NCBI RefSeq assembly: GCF_015062985.1
Contig: NZ_SUTI01000012.1
Coordinates: forward strand, 1 to 28,988
Origin: Methanobrevibacter sp.
GTDB lineage: Archaea; Methanobacteriota; Methanobacteria; Methanobacteriales; Methanobacteriaceae
Length of the DNA: 28,988 bases
Reading direction: 5' to 3'
Below, one piece after another: positions 15,300 through 22,936 of the stretch. The position numbers and the translations under genes were made by a program. How positions within the stretch are numbered: position 1 is the stretch's first letter; every line of letters starts with the position of its first letter. The notes beneath the pieces were generated by a model that made no database searches, was not told where the DNA came from, and was given only the letters and a program-made list of their open reading frames with translations.

Positions 15300-16304
15300 A
15301 TGTCACTATACAATATGGATCTGGAAAGGGCAATCAGGAAAATCCAGTCAAAAGATGCAAGGACAGTGGGCCTTCAGTTTCCGGAAGGCCTCAAGATGCA
15401 GGCAGTGAGGATTGCCCGCGCGATTGAAGATGAAACAGATGCCACAGTAATCATTTCAGGAGATCCCTGCTACGGGGCATGTGACGTGAGCGACTACAAG
15501 ATGAAGGGTTCCGTTGACCTGATAATACACTACGGACACACTCCGCTCCCGCTGAAATATGAGGTGCCGACAGTTTTCATCGAAGCTTTTTCAAACATAG
15601 ACGTCAAAAAGGACCTTGAAAAGTGCCTGGAGGAACTGAAAGACTATTCCAGGATAGGTCTGGTGACAACCACACAGCACCTGCACCTTTTAAATGAAAT
15701 CTACGACTTTCTGGAGGACAACGGAAAGGATGTCGTCGTAGGCTCATCGCCGTCGACCCGGAAAGGTCAGGTTTTGGGATGCAACTTCTCGTCAATCAAG
15801 AATCTCGACGCCGAAATAATCCTTTTCATAGGAAGCGGCAACTTCCATCCCCTCGGAATAAACCTCTTTTCAAATACTCCTGTCCTGGCTCTTGACCCGT
15901 ACAACAACGAGCTTAGAAGGATGGACGATTACACCGACAGAATATTGAGAATAAGATTTGCAAGAATCACAAAAGCCAGAAGCGCCGAGAAATGGGGAAT
16001 ACTGGTTTCCACAAAGGAAGGCCAATACAGGATGAAGCTTGCAAGGGAAATCAAGAAGACCCTTGAGGGGCATGGAATGGAGGCATACATCATTCTTGTG
16101 GACAACGTGACACCCGACATTCTGCTTCCTTACCTCGAACTGGATGCCTTTGTCGTGAGTGCATGTCCAAGAATTGCAATAGACGATTCTCAAATGTATA
16201 AAAAACCATTATTAACACCACAGGAACTGGAAATCGTTTTAAACAAGCGCGAATGGGAAAACTACCAGCTAGACGAAATACTATTCCATGAACGTTACGA
16301 ATAG
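15300..16304 (+). CDS. dph2: Diphthamide synthesis radical enzyme Dph2
   Basis: Archaeal Dph2 is a homodimeric [4Fe-4S] enzyme that transfers the 3-amino-3-carboxypropyl group of SAM to a histidine of elongation factor 2, the first step of diphthamide formation. The 334-residue protein shows one conserved cysteine in each of its three repeats: GDPCYGACD (C57), LGCNFSS (C161) and SACPRIA (C289), matching the cluster ligands of the family. Other signatures are GLQFPEGLKMQA and YGHTPLP. ATG 15300 is one base after the hpt stop; an in-frame TTG at 15288 would overlap hpt and is less likely. The upstream ribosome site is weak, consistent with coupling. Confidence 0.95.
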   Translation: MSLYNMDLERAIRKIQSKDARTVGLQFPEGLKMQAVRIARAIEDETDATVIISGDPCYGACDVSDYKMKGSVDLIIHYGHTPLPLKYEVPTVFIEAFSNIDVKKDLEKCLEELKDYSRIGLVTTTQHLHLLNEIYDFLEDNGKDVVVGSSPSTRKGQVLGCNFSSIKNLDAEIILFIGSGNFHPLGINLFSNTPVLALDPYNNELRRMDDYTDRILRIRFARITKARSAEKWGILVSTKEGQYRMKLAREIKKTLEGHGMEAYIILVDNVTPDILLPYLELDAFVVSACPRIAIDDSQMYKKPLLTPQELEIVLNKREWENYQLDEILFHERYE

Positions 16305-16380
16305 TTTTATATATTAATATGAATATAATTATTATATTAAAGAAATTTTTATAAACCTTTAATATTTGGTGATTTTAATT

Positions 16381-16950
16381 ATGAATGCAGAAGAAGAAAA
16401 AATTGTAATGCCTGGAGATAAGCTAGGAATAATCGAACAATATCTTCCAGGGGAAGGTACATATGATGATAATGGTGAAATCAAATCATCAGTACTGGGA
16501 AATGTTAAAATTAATCAAAAAAAGAAGGTCATTTCTGTTGTGTCAGATGCAAAACCTGCTCTTTTGAAAATTGGTGATGTGGTATACGGTCAGATAACCG
16601 ACATCAAGCCTCAAAGGGCAAATGTGAATATTGAATGTATAAAAGATAACGCAAGACCATTGGCATTGCCTTACATGGGTGCCATACACATTTCACAAGC
16701 AAAGAAAGATTACCTGGAAAAATTGTCCGACGCTTTTAGAATAGGAGACATTGTTCAAGCGAAAGTCGTCAAGATTACTGGAGATAATGTTGATTTGGGT
16801 ACTGTTGATGATGATTGCGGGGTCCTGAAGGCCATGTGTACCCGCTGCAGAGACTTTATGCATACTACACAAAAGAATAATGAGCTTCAATGCAATACAT
16901 GCAACAAGAAAGAAAAACGTAAAGTATCTAAAAACTATGTTAATGATTAA
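16381..16950 (+). CDS. csl4: Exosome RNA-binding subunit Csl4
   Basis: Csl4 forms part of the cap of the archaeal RNA exosome and guides RNA into the Rrp41/Rrp42 chamber. The 189-residue product has an N-terminal domain with PGDKLGIIEQYLPGEGTY, an S1 RNA-binding domain (about 62-142; GDVVYGQITDIKPQRANVNI and GDIVQAKVVKI), and a C-terminal zinc ribbon with Cys at 153, 156, 171 and 174. A GGTGAT ribosome site stands upstream of ATG 16381, which rules out the longer reading. TTTTTATAAAC at about 16346 is a likely TATA box, so transcription may restart here. rpoL follows 13 nt downstream. Confidence 0.95.
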   Translation: MNAEEEKIVMPGDKLGIIEQYLPGEGTYDDNGEIKSSVLGNVKINQKKKVISVVSDAKPALLKIGDVVYGQITDIKPQRANVNIECIKDNARPLALPYMGAIHISQAKKDYLEKLSDAFRIGDIVQAKVVKITGDNVDLGTVDDDCGVLKAMCTRCRDFMHTTQKNNELQCNTCNKKEKRKVSKNYVND

Positions 16951-16963
16951 TTAAGGCGATAAA

Positions 16964-17242
16964 ATGGAAAATTTTGAAATTATTGAAGACAAAACATTAG
17001 AATTGACTTTCATCGTAAAGGATGAGAGCCATGGAGTCTGTAATGCTTTAAGGCATATTCTGATGCAAAATCCTGACGTTGAATATGCTGTTTACAATAT
17101 TGATCACCCTCTTACCGGAAAACCGGAAATGACCATCAAGACCAAAAGGGGTAAAAGACCTAGAAAAGCATTGAAAAAAGCAGCAGAAGAACTCCAAAAG
17201 GAAAGTGCTGAATTTAAAAAACTTATTGATGAAGCTTTATAA
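16964..17242 (+). CDS. rpoL: DNA-directed RNA polymerase subunit L (Rpb11-like)
   Basis: RpoL pairs with RpoD to form the assembly platform of archaeal RNA polymerase, equivalent to the alpha dimer of bacteria. The 92-residue product has the family motif DESHGVCNALRHILMQNPDVEYAVY with the downstream DHPLTGKPEMTIKTK, then a C-terminal helix. An AGGCGAT ribosome site precedes the ATG. It lies 13 nt after csl4, in the same transcription unit. Confidence 0.96.
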   Translation: MENFEIIEDKTLELTFIVKDESHGVCNALRHILMQNPDVEYAVYNIDHPLTGKPEMTIKTKRGKRPRKALKKAAEELQKESAEFKKLIDEAL

Positions 17243-17272
17243 GCTTCAATTTTATTTATTTTATGTGGTTAT

Positions 17273-17689
17273 ATGGCCAAATACAAGATTCCTTCACTGA
17301 CAACAGACATTTTTATTTTTGATGACGATTTTAACTTTATCCTAATCAAAAGAAAAAACGATCCATATAAAGATTGCTGGGCCTTGCCCGGAGGATTTGT
17401 TGAATACGGTGAAAGTGTAGAGACAGCCGCAATAAGAGAAGCAAAAGAAGAAACAAGCATTGACGTTGAACTCCTTGATTTAGTCAATGTATATTCAAAA
17501 CCAGACAGAGACCCACGGGGACACACAGTAACCATAGCATTTACGGCAAAAGGAGATTTCTCAAGCAAAAGGGCTGACAGTGATGCAAGTGACATAGGCA
17601 TCTTTTCAGAGGAAAAGTTGGATGAGATAAATATTGCCTTTGACCATGAGAAAATAATTAAAGATTGCTTGGATAAAGCTAAAAAATAG
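17273..17689 (+). CDS. Nudix hydrolase
   Basis: Nudix enzymes hydrolyse nucleoside diphosphates linked to another group. This 138-residue protein carries a nearly canonical Nudix box at 41-63, with glycine 41, Glu47, and REAKEE at 55-60. The usual Gly after the EE pair is replaced (EETSI instead of EExGU), which occurs in some active members. WALPGGFVEYGES and the VYSKPDRDPRGHTV segment resemble archaeal ADP-ribose pyrophosphatases, so that substrate is the best guess. The ATG follows 30 nt after rpoL. No strong ribosome site is visible. Confidence 0.88.
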   Translation: MAKYKIPSLTTDIFIFDDDFNFILIKRKNDPYKDCWALPGGFVEYGESVETAAIREAKEETSIDVELLDLVNVYSKPDRDPRGHTVTIAFTAKGDFSSKRADSDASDIGIFSEEKLDEINIAFDHEKIIKDCLDKAKK

Positions 17690-17761
17690 GCTTAAATGCT
17701 AAATATTTAAATAATTTAAAAAGAAAACTATTGATTATATAAATTAATGGGTGAGAGTTAA

Positions 17762-18073
17762 ATGGAATTTTGTCCTGAATGTGGAGCAATGTTGCTTCCA
17801 ACAGATGGAATATTAAAATGTAACAGCTGTGGATATTCTAACGAATTGACTGACAGCGACGAATATGAAGTTTCTAAAGAAGTTAAAGCACATGAAACTG
17901 TTAAAATGTTGGGCGAAGATGTAGATATGCGTTCAACAATAAAGGAAACCTGTCCTGAATGCGGGCATGATGAAGCTTATTATGAATTAAAGCAAACTCG
18001 CAGTGCTGATGAGGCACCTACACGTATTTTTACTTGCGCTAAATGTAAACATACATGGAGAGCATATCATTGA
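17762..18073 (+). CDS. tfs: Transcript cleavage factor TFS (TFIIS/Rpb9-like)
   Basis: TFS enters the secondary channel of stalled archaeal RNA polymerase and stimulates cleavage of backtracked RNA. The 103-residue product has two zinc ribbons: C4/C7/C20/C23 at the N-terminus and C64/C67/C92/C95 at the C-terminus. The second holds the TFIIS hallmark RSADEAPT, whose Asp-Glu pair (83-84) is the catalytic acidic tip. The intact acidic pair argues for an active factor rather than an inhibitory paralogue. A GGGTGAG ribosome site lies upstream of the ATG. Confidence 0.95.
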   Translation: MEFCPECGAMLLPTDGILKCNSCGYSNELTDSDEYEVSKEVKAHETVKMLGEDVDMRSTIKETCPECGHDEAYYELKQTRSADEAPTRIFTCAKCKHTWRAYH

Positions 18074-18082
18074 GGTTTTTTT

Positions 18083-19024
18083 ATGAAAGAATCTAAAGAA
18101 AAAGAGCATAGGATTTCCAATCTCAAAGACATGATTGACAATGTCAAAGACGAAGATTCAAGCTTTGACTATGATGATGTCGAAGAAGATCAGGAATTGA
18201 TGGACTATCTCAAACAGGAAAACTATGGCGATTTGGAAATCGATGACGAGTTCATCTATCGTCCTGGAGATGAGAAAAGCAGTGCCATTGATTTGGAAGA
18301 ACATCCTATTGACGAAAACTATATCATAAAGGCCCCTAAGGAAGATTCCGTGAATGATTCCGATGCTGAAGAGATGGATGACCTTGTGGGCGAAATGAGC
18401 AGTAATCTGGATTCCATATTCCATGCAAAAATTGGAAGAACCCCAATCATGGCATTTGTAAGCAGCATATTGGGTTTGATTTTCATATTGGTTTCAGTAT
18501 TCATCTTCCAGTCACGCAGTGACAGAGTAATCGACAATGTTGTTTCCGGTGAAACCAACTTCATATCAGTGATTGTTTTAGCAATAGGATTACTATTGTT
18601 AATCTACGGATTATACAAAATGTTCAACATCAGAAATCCTATCAAGGGACTGACAGAAAGCATTGACTCAATCGACAATGCTGACACAAGTAAAACTGTT
18701 ACTAAGGAAGCTGTTCCAAAAAGTAACGATGAAGACAATGAATCCTACAAAATAGGAGAATTTGCTCTTGATGAATTAAAAGAAAAACTTAAAAAAACAA
18801 AAAAACCCGAAAAAGAAACCATCACTGAAGAAGACTTTGATAAGATCCCTCCGGCACGTGAAAAAGAGGAAAGCAAAAAAGGCCTGACTGCTGAAGAGAT
18901 TGAAGACATCGAGTATGAACAGGTAAAACTCGATAACGAAACCATTGACGACATTTTTGCTGAAGTTGAAGATATCGACGAGATGCCTATTATTTCTATA
19001 GATTCTGAAGAAAAAGAACATTAG
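18083..19024 (+). CDS. Acidic two-helix membrane protein of unknown function
   Basis: I do not recognise the family. The 313-residue protein has a highly acidic N-terminal half, two transmembrane helices at about 121-143 and 158-181 with a short outside loop, and a long charged C-terminal tail (Lys-rich, then Glu/Asp-rich). Both tails should face the same side, most likely the cytoplasm. The ribosome site GAGGT overlaps the TFS stop codon (TGAGGT), so its translation is tied to TFS. A T-rich run at 19028-19047 follows the stop and is a likely terminator. Confidence 0.8.
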   Translation: MKESKEKEHRISNLKDMIDNVKDEDSSFDYDDVEEDQELMDYLKQENYGDLEIDDEFIYRPGDEKSSAIDLEEHPIDENYIIKAPKEDSVNDSDAEEMDDLVGEMSSNLDSIFHAKIGRTPIMAFVSSILGLIFILVSVFIFQSRSDRVIDNVVSGETNFISVIVLAIGLLLLIYGLYKMFNIRNPIKGLTESIDSIDNADTSKTVTKEAVPKSNDEDNESYKIGEFALDELKEKLKKTKKPEKETITEEDFDKIPPAREKEESKKGLTAEEIEDIEYEQVKLDNETIDDIFAEVEDIDEMPIISIDSEEKEH

Positions 19025-19027
19025 AAA

Positions 19028-19047
19028 TAATATTTTTTATTTTTTTT
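19028..19047 (+). terminator. T-rich terminator before the tRNA
   Basis: AATATTTTTTATTTTTTTT directly precedes the tRNA. It probably ends the upstream transcription unit. If the tRNA is transcribed on its own, its promoter must lie in or before this AT-rich stretch. Confidence 0.4.
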
Positions 19048-19121
19048 GGGCCTGTAGTCTAGTCAGGAATGACGCAGGACTTCGGATCCTGAGATCGGGG
19101 GTTCAAATCCCTCCAGGTCCG
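19048..19121 (+). tRNA. tRNA-Arg (anticodon TCG)
   Basis: A full cloverleaf can be drawn. The acceptor stem GGGCCTG pairs with CAGGTCC with one G-U. The anticodon arm is CAGGA-CTTCGGA-TCCTG with anticodon TCG (reads CGA). The T arm is GGGGG-TTCAAAT-CCCTC, and the discriminator base is G121. No intron is present, and CCA is not encoded. The next base begins the stop codon of the convergent helicase gene. Confidence 0.95.
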
Positions 19122-20951
19122 CTATTTCTTAACCCTTACAACAGCCTCTTTGAAAAAGTCAGGAATCAATGAGCGGTACAGGGGACTTTTAAAGAGCATG
19201 TTGATGTCGCTGTCGATGATGTATGTGTAGCATGAATCGTCTTCAGCCCTCATTCCACGCCCATAAGCCTGCATCAATGTCATTACGGTCTTGTAGGCAT
19301 ACCATTTTCTATCCCTTTTCATTCTCATGTTGACCTGCTTATCGCCGAGATATGGGAAAGGTATCTTGTAGATTACCTGGAATCTGCACTTGTCATAAGG
19401 CAAGTCAACACCCTCACTCATTGACGGGGATACCAGAACAAGGGGATTCTCATCCTTTTCAAAAAAGTCCAGAATCTGTTCCCTGTTTTTTGATGAATGT
19501 GATATCAGTCTGGAATTCGCCAGGTTATTGGTAATGTAGTGCTGGCATTTATAGCTGTGGGTATGTATCAGCCCCTTATCCCCTTCATGCTTCTTCAATA
19601 TCTCCTGCAGAATAGGGATTGTCTTCGGAGCGGTATTCTTGATTCTGTTTGCAGACATCTTTCCAGCCAAATCCAAGATAATAGGCCTTTTCTCCTTGGT
19701 GAATGGGCTGTCAACCTTGATGTGATAAACCTCATTCGGATTAAGTCCAAGCCATTGGGAAAACATCTTGTGGGACAGTATTGTCGCGCTCATGAATATG
19801 ACGACATCCCCGTATTTCAAGAGGTTGTTTTTGGCATAGTGATGAACCTTCAGAGGCTTGAAGCTGACGCTTTCCTCTGTAGTGTCTATTACCCAGTTTT
19901 TAGGCTCGCTTTCAAGATTCTTCCTGAGGGTTTTCAGTCTGGAAATGGTTGACCTGATTCTGTCTGCCTTGTTTTTGGCCTCATTTTTTAAATCTATGTC
20001 TTCATAGCTTTCGCAAATTGCCTCAATTTCAACCTTCCATTCCTCAAGCTCTCCGTCCTTTAGGGTTTCAGGAGTTATGTGCTTGCTGATGTCCTTTTCA
20101 AGAACCCTATTGTAGAGGTTGACTTCCATTGTAGCCATCAGCTTGTTTTCAATGTTGTGCGCCTCGTCCAGAATCAGAAGAGACCTGGTTCCGAAATGCT
20201 TGACATAATTGAGCTCGACTATGGCATAGTCATAGTTCATAAGGGTGATCGGTGAGTTGACCGCATTCGCCTTCTGATTCCAATAATGGCAGTGGTCGCC
20301 TGACTGATAAAAGACTGTGCCACCAAATGAATCCTCGAATGCAAGTTCAGCATCAAGGGTAGGATTTTTAGCAACACCATAAGGGCAGAAAAATTTGCTT
20401 GAAGATGGTGTTGTCTTGCATGTTCCGATATCGCAGGTTGAGTCAAGATTATCATTCAAGCAGGCGAAATTGCCTCTTCCTTTAACCAGCGGGAAATCGA
20501 ATTCATTGGAATACTGTGACTGCAGCTGTTTTGTCATTGTCAGAATGTATGCTGATTCATACATCTTTGCAAGGGTTGTTGCAATAGCTGATTTTCCGGT
20601 ACCCGTTCCCGCTTCAAGAATAATGTACTTATACCCTTTTTTGATGGCGTCATTTATGTCCTGAATTATATCAAGCTGGCCTAGCCTAGGCTCCTCGAAA
20701 GGGAAATTCTCGATTATATCCTCGTCGATGTTCGGATATATCTCCTTCAGGTATGCTGCAGTTCCTTCATCAAGCTTGTGGTCATCGACCGAATAGACTT
20801 CAGGAATCTCATCATCCAAAATGGATGTGCTTCGAGGTTTGGAAAAACTGAACAGGTTTGTCGGACCTTTGGATTCCTCTCTCGGATATTTTCCACAAGT
20901 ACAATTACTCTTAAGCATACCGCAATTTGGGCAAAACATAGAATTAGACAT
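19122..20951 (-). CDS. DinG/XPD-type iron-sulfur DNA helicase
   Basis: A superfamily 2 5'-3' helicase of the Rad3/XPD/DinG group, likely used in DNA repair or R-loop removal. The 609-residue protein has Walker A AGTGTGKS at 114-121 and DEAH at 262-265. Between them is a cysteine-rich insert (C164, C173, C178, C189, with C221 beyond) in the place of the 4Fe-4S domain. The second motor lobe has SPSMSEGVDLP and QAYGRGMRAEDD. An extra N-terminal zinc-binding knuckle (C7, C10, C17, C19) and a Ser/Pro-rich linker precede the motor, which is unusual for XPD itself. The helicase call is firm; the assignment between XPD and DinG is open. Its start is ATG 20951, with AT-rich promoter sequence shared with the divergent cbiL. 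Confidence 0.92.
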   Translation of the reverse strand: MSNSMFCPNCGMLKSNCTCGKYPREESKGPTNLFSFSKPRSTSILDDEIPEVYSVDDHKLDEGTAAYLKEIYPNIDEDIIENFPFEEPRLGQLDIIQDINDAIKKGYKYIILEAGTGTGKSAIATTLAKMYESAYILTMTKQLQSQYSNEFDFPLVKGRGNFACLNDNLDSTCDIGTCKTTPSSSKFFCPYGVAKNPTLDAELAFEDSFGGTVFYQSGDHCHYWNQKANAVNSPITLMNYDYAIVELNYVKHFGTRSLLILDEAHNIENKLMATMEVNLYNRVLEKDISKHITPETLKDGELEEWKVEIEAICESYEDIDLKNEAKNKADRIRSTISRLKTLRKNLESEPKNWVIDTTEESVSFKPLKVHHYAKNNLLKYGDVVIFMSATILSHKMFSQWLGLNPNEVYHIKVDSPFTKEKRPIILDLAGKMSANRIKNTAPKTIPILQEILKKHEGDKGLIHTHSYKCQHYITNNLANSRLISHSSKNREQILDFFEKDENPLVLVSPSMSEGVDLPYDKCRFQVIYKIPFPYLGDKQVNMRMKRDRKWYAYKTVMTLMQAYGRGMRAEDDSCYTYIIDSDINMLFKSPLYRSLIPDFFKEAVVRVKK

Positions 20952-21047
20952 TAAAAATATATTAGTTATGTATACTATAAATAAATTATAGAAAGAGCAT
21001 TTGCAAAATAAAACTCAAAATAAATAATTTAATAATAAAGTGATTAT

Positions 21048-21749
21048 ATGGCTGAAAAAGGAAAATTATATGGAATAGGCGTAGGACCTGGAGACAGTGA
21101 ATTGGTTACTCTAAAAGCGGCAAGAATACTTGAGACAGTCCCGGTAATTTTTTCACCAAAATCCTCAAAAGAAAAGGACAGCATTGCACTGTCAATTGTA
21201 AGACCTATACTTCAAAAAAGAGACGATTATAAAAGATTGATGATAGTTGCACCCATATTTCCAATGATAGAGGATAAAAGCGAACTTGAAAAAATATGGG
21301 ACAGCGCTGCTGAAATGATATCCCAATACCTCGACAGCGGAAGGGACGTCGCATTCATAACACTTGGAGACACTTCAATATTCAGCACATACTCATACGT
21401 GCAGAAAAGGCTGATTGATGACTACGAAATCGAAACCGTTCCGGGAATCACATCTTTCACCGCATGTGCGGCGGCCAGAAACAAAGCTTTAGTGGAACAG
21501 AACCAAATCTTAACCATTGTTCCAAAAATTGACGAGAGATTGGACGAAGTCCTGGAATACAGCGATTCCATCGTGCTTATGAAAGCGTCAAGAAACACAT
21601 CAAAACTTGAAGCCAGCATTGAAGAAAAAGAAAGAAAAAAAGAGATTTACTCCGTTCAGAACTGTACCCGTGAAGATGAAAAGATAATTGAAGGCTTTTC
21701 ACATGAAAAACCTTATTTAACAACTACAATAATCAAGTTTGACGACTAG
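21048..21749 (+). CDS. cbiL: Cobalt-factor-II C20-methyltransferase CbiL
   Basis: CbiL uses SAM to methylate C20 of cobalt-factor II in the anaerobic corrinoid pathway. Methanogens need this for the cobamide of Mtr methyltransferase. The 233-residue tetrapyrrole methylase has the N-terminal LYGIGVGPGDSELVTLKA, the LGDTSIFSTYSYV segment, and VPGITSFTACAA, which are the SAM and substrate loops of the family. A GTGAT ribosome site lies before ATG 21048. Its stop codon overlaps that of the convergent regulator within CTAG. No other cbi gene is in the window. Confidence 0.93.
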   Translation: MAEKGKLYGIGVGPGDSELVTLKAARILETVPVIFSPKSSKEKDSIALSIVRPILQKRDDYKRLMIVAPIFPMIEDKSELEKIWDSAAEMISQYLDSGRDVAFITLGDTSIFSTYSYVQKRLIDDYEIETVPGITSFTACAAARNKALVEQNQILTIVPKIDERLDEVLEYSDSIVLMKASRNTSKLEASIEEKERKKEIYSVQNCTREDEKIIEGFSHEKPYLTTTIIKFDD

Positions 21750-22516
21750 TTGGTCTTGATGGCCATAGGTTCAATTTCAAAGACGCACTTTTCATCGCCC
21801 ATGGTATAGCATTGAACTTCAATTACGCTGACTGGCATGTTAAAGAATTCTGAAAACAGCCCTTCAAGAATGCCTGTATCCAAAAAGCATGCAGGCTTTC
21901 CTGTTTTAGGCAGCAATCCGCATTCAAAACAGTCATAAGTTGTAACCTTTATTATCTGGCCGACTTCGAAAGTGAGTCTTCCCAACCCTTTTCTTTGCCA
22001 GAAATCTGAAATGTTTCCCATGAATACATCCAAATCATCATCATAGACCTTGCTGAAGATTGACCTGCCTATGCTGTTTCCTGTTGACTGCAGAATCGGA
22101 TCTATATTGACCCCTTCCTGAATTAGCATAGCCTTCAATGTATGGAACAGCAATGTGGAAAATTCCGCATCCTGGTCAACTATATTTCTAATCAGATAAT
22201 CAGACTGCGTTTCCTCAAGTTCCTTTGGCTCTGATATGTTTACGGAACCTAGGAATTTTGAATTTATGTAGAATATCTTTTTTCTGTTATCGTTAGGATG
22301 AACCCTATAGGAAATGATGCCCTGTTCCCTTAAACCCTTTAAATGTACAGAAACAGTGGATTTTGATTTTCCTGTGTTGCTTACGATCTCATCGAATTCC
22401 ATTTCAGTGTCGCGCAACATTTCTAGGATTGTTAGCTTTACTGGACTTTTGACAACATTGACACCTATGTTATCGTCTAAATTGGAAAAAATCTGAATTG
22501 GCTTTTTTTCACTCAT
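21746..22516 (-). CDS. msvR: MsvR-like redox-sensing transcription regulator (HTH + V4R)
   Basis: Regulators of this architecture, called MsvR in methanogens, sense redox state through cysteines in a C-terminal V4R domain and control their own gene and oxidative-stress genes. The 256-residue protein has a winged HTH of ArsR type at about 20-90 (TGKSKSTVSVHLKGLREQGIISYRV), a linker, and a V4R domain from about 115. Cysteines are at 196, 199, 210, 236 and 244, including CFEC and the V4R signature CYTMGDEKCVFEI. A TATA box (TACTTATATAC, about 22533-22545) lies close to the start, and GGGGGAT precedes the ATG. The cbiL neighbour agrees with my recollection of the MsvR locus in Methanothermobacter. 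The exact orthology is inferred. Confidence 0.82.
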   Translation of the reverse strand: MSEKKPIQIFSNLDDNIGVNVVKSPVKLTILEMLRDTEMEFDEIVSNTGKSKSTVSVHLKGLREQGIISYRVHPNDNRKKIFYINSKFLGSVNISEPKELEETQSDYLIRNIVDQDAEFSTLLFHTLKAMLIQEGVNIDPILQSTGNSIGRSIFSKVYDDDLDVFMGNISDFWQRKGLGRLTFEVGQIIKVTTYDCFECGLLPKTGKPACFLDTGILEGLFSEFFNMPVSVIEVQCYTMGDEKCVFEIEPMAIKTN

Positions 22517-22936
22517 TGATAAAATCCCCCAATGTATATAAGTATTTCTTTTGTTATTGCTTAATAAAGTTATCTAAAAAACAAAAATTGGTCAAACAAA
22601 TAAAAATAGTCGCATAAATTGAACATTTGAGTTGTAAAAAGAAAGAATATCAAACTGTTCGTTTAAAACATGATGAATTGTTCGTAAAATTTGAAGTTTT
22701 AAACAATGAACACCGAAGTGAAATTATCTAAAAAAAAGCGTTCAAGCATCATGGTTCTTACCCACCGATATCACACATTAATGAATGTTGAAGACATGAT
22801 ATTTTGAATAACTTCCTGTCTTTCAGCCGTCGTTTCGATGGCCACTGTTGCGCATATCATGCATTTCAAGTTTTATACCCACCTTCATGATGTGTTTAAG
22901 TAATAATTATATAATAGTTACAATATACTTCATTTT
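22517..22936. other. Intergenic spacer with inverted repeat and TTCGT motifs
   Basis: This 420-nt divergent spacer contains the msvR TATA box and an imperfect inverted repeat, GTTCGTTTAAAAC (22657-22669) with GTTTTAAACAATGAAC (22696-22711). The repeat encloses TTCGTAAAATTTGAA (22681-22695). An ATG at 22706 opens 33 codons without a ribosome site (to 22807), which I consider doubtful. TACCCACC appears twice, near 22758 and 22876. AT-rich sequence before 22937 probably serves the membrane-protein gene. Confidence 0.4.

Noticed and set aside
17273..17689. Nudix protein as inactive because the box lacks the usual Gly after EE
   Set aside because: The catalytic REAKEE and both upstream Gly/Glu positions are intact, and substitutions at that Gly are known to be tolerated in the family.
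22706..22807. 33-codon ORF in the msvR upstream spacer
   Set aside because: There is no ribosome site, no recognisable motif, and the start lies inside the inverted repeat. Chance is likely in AT-rich DNA.
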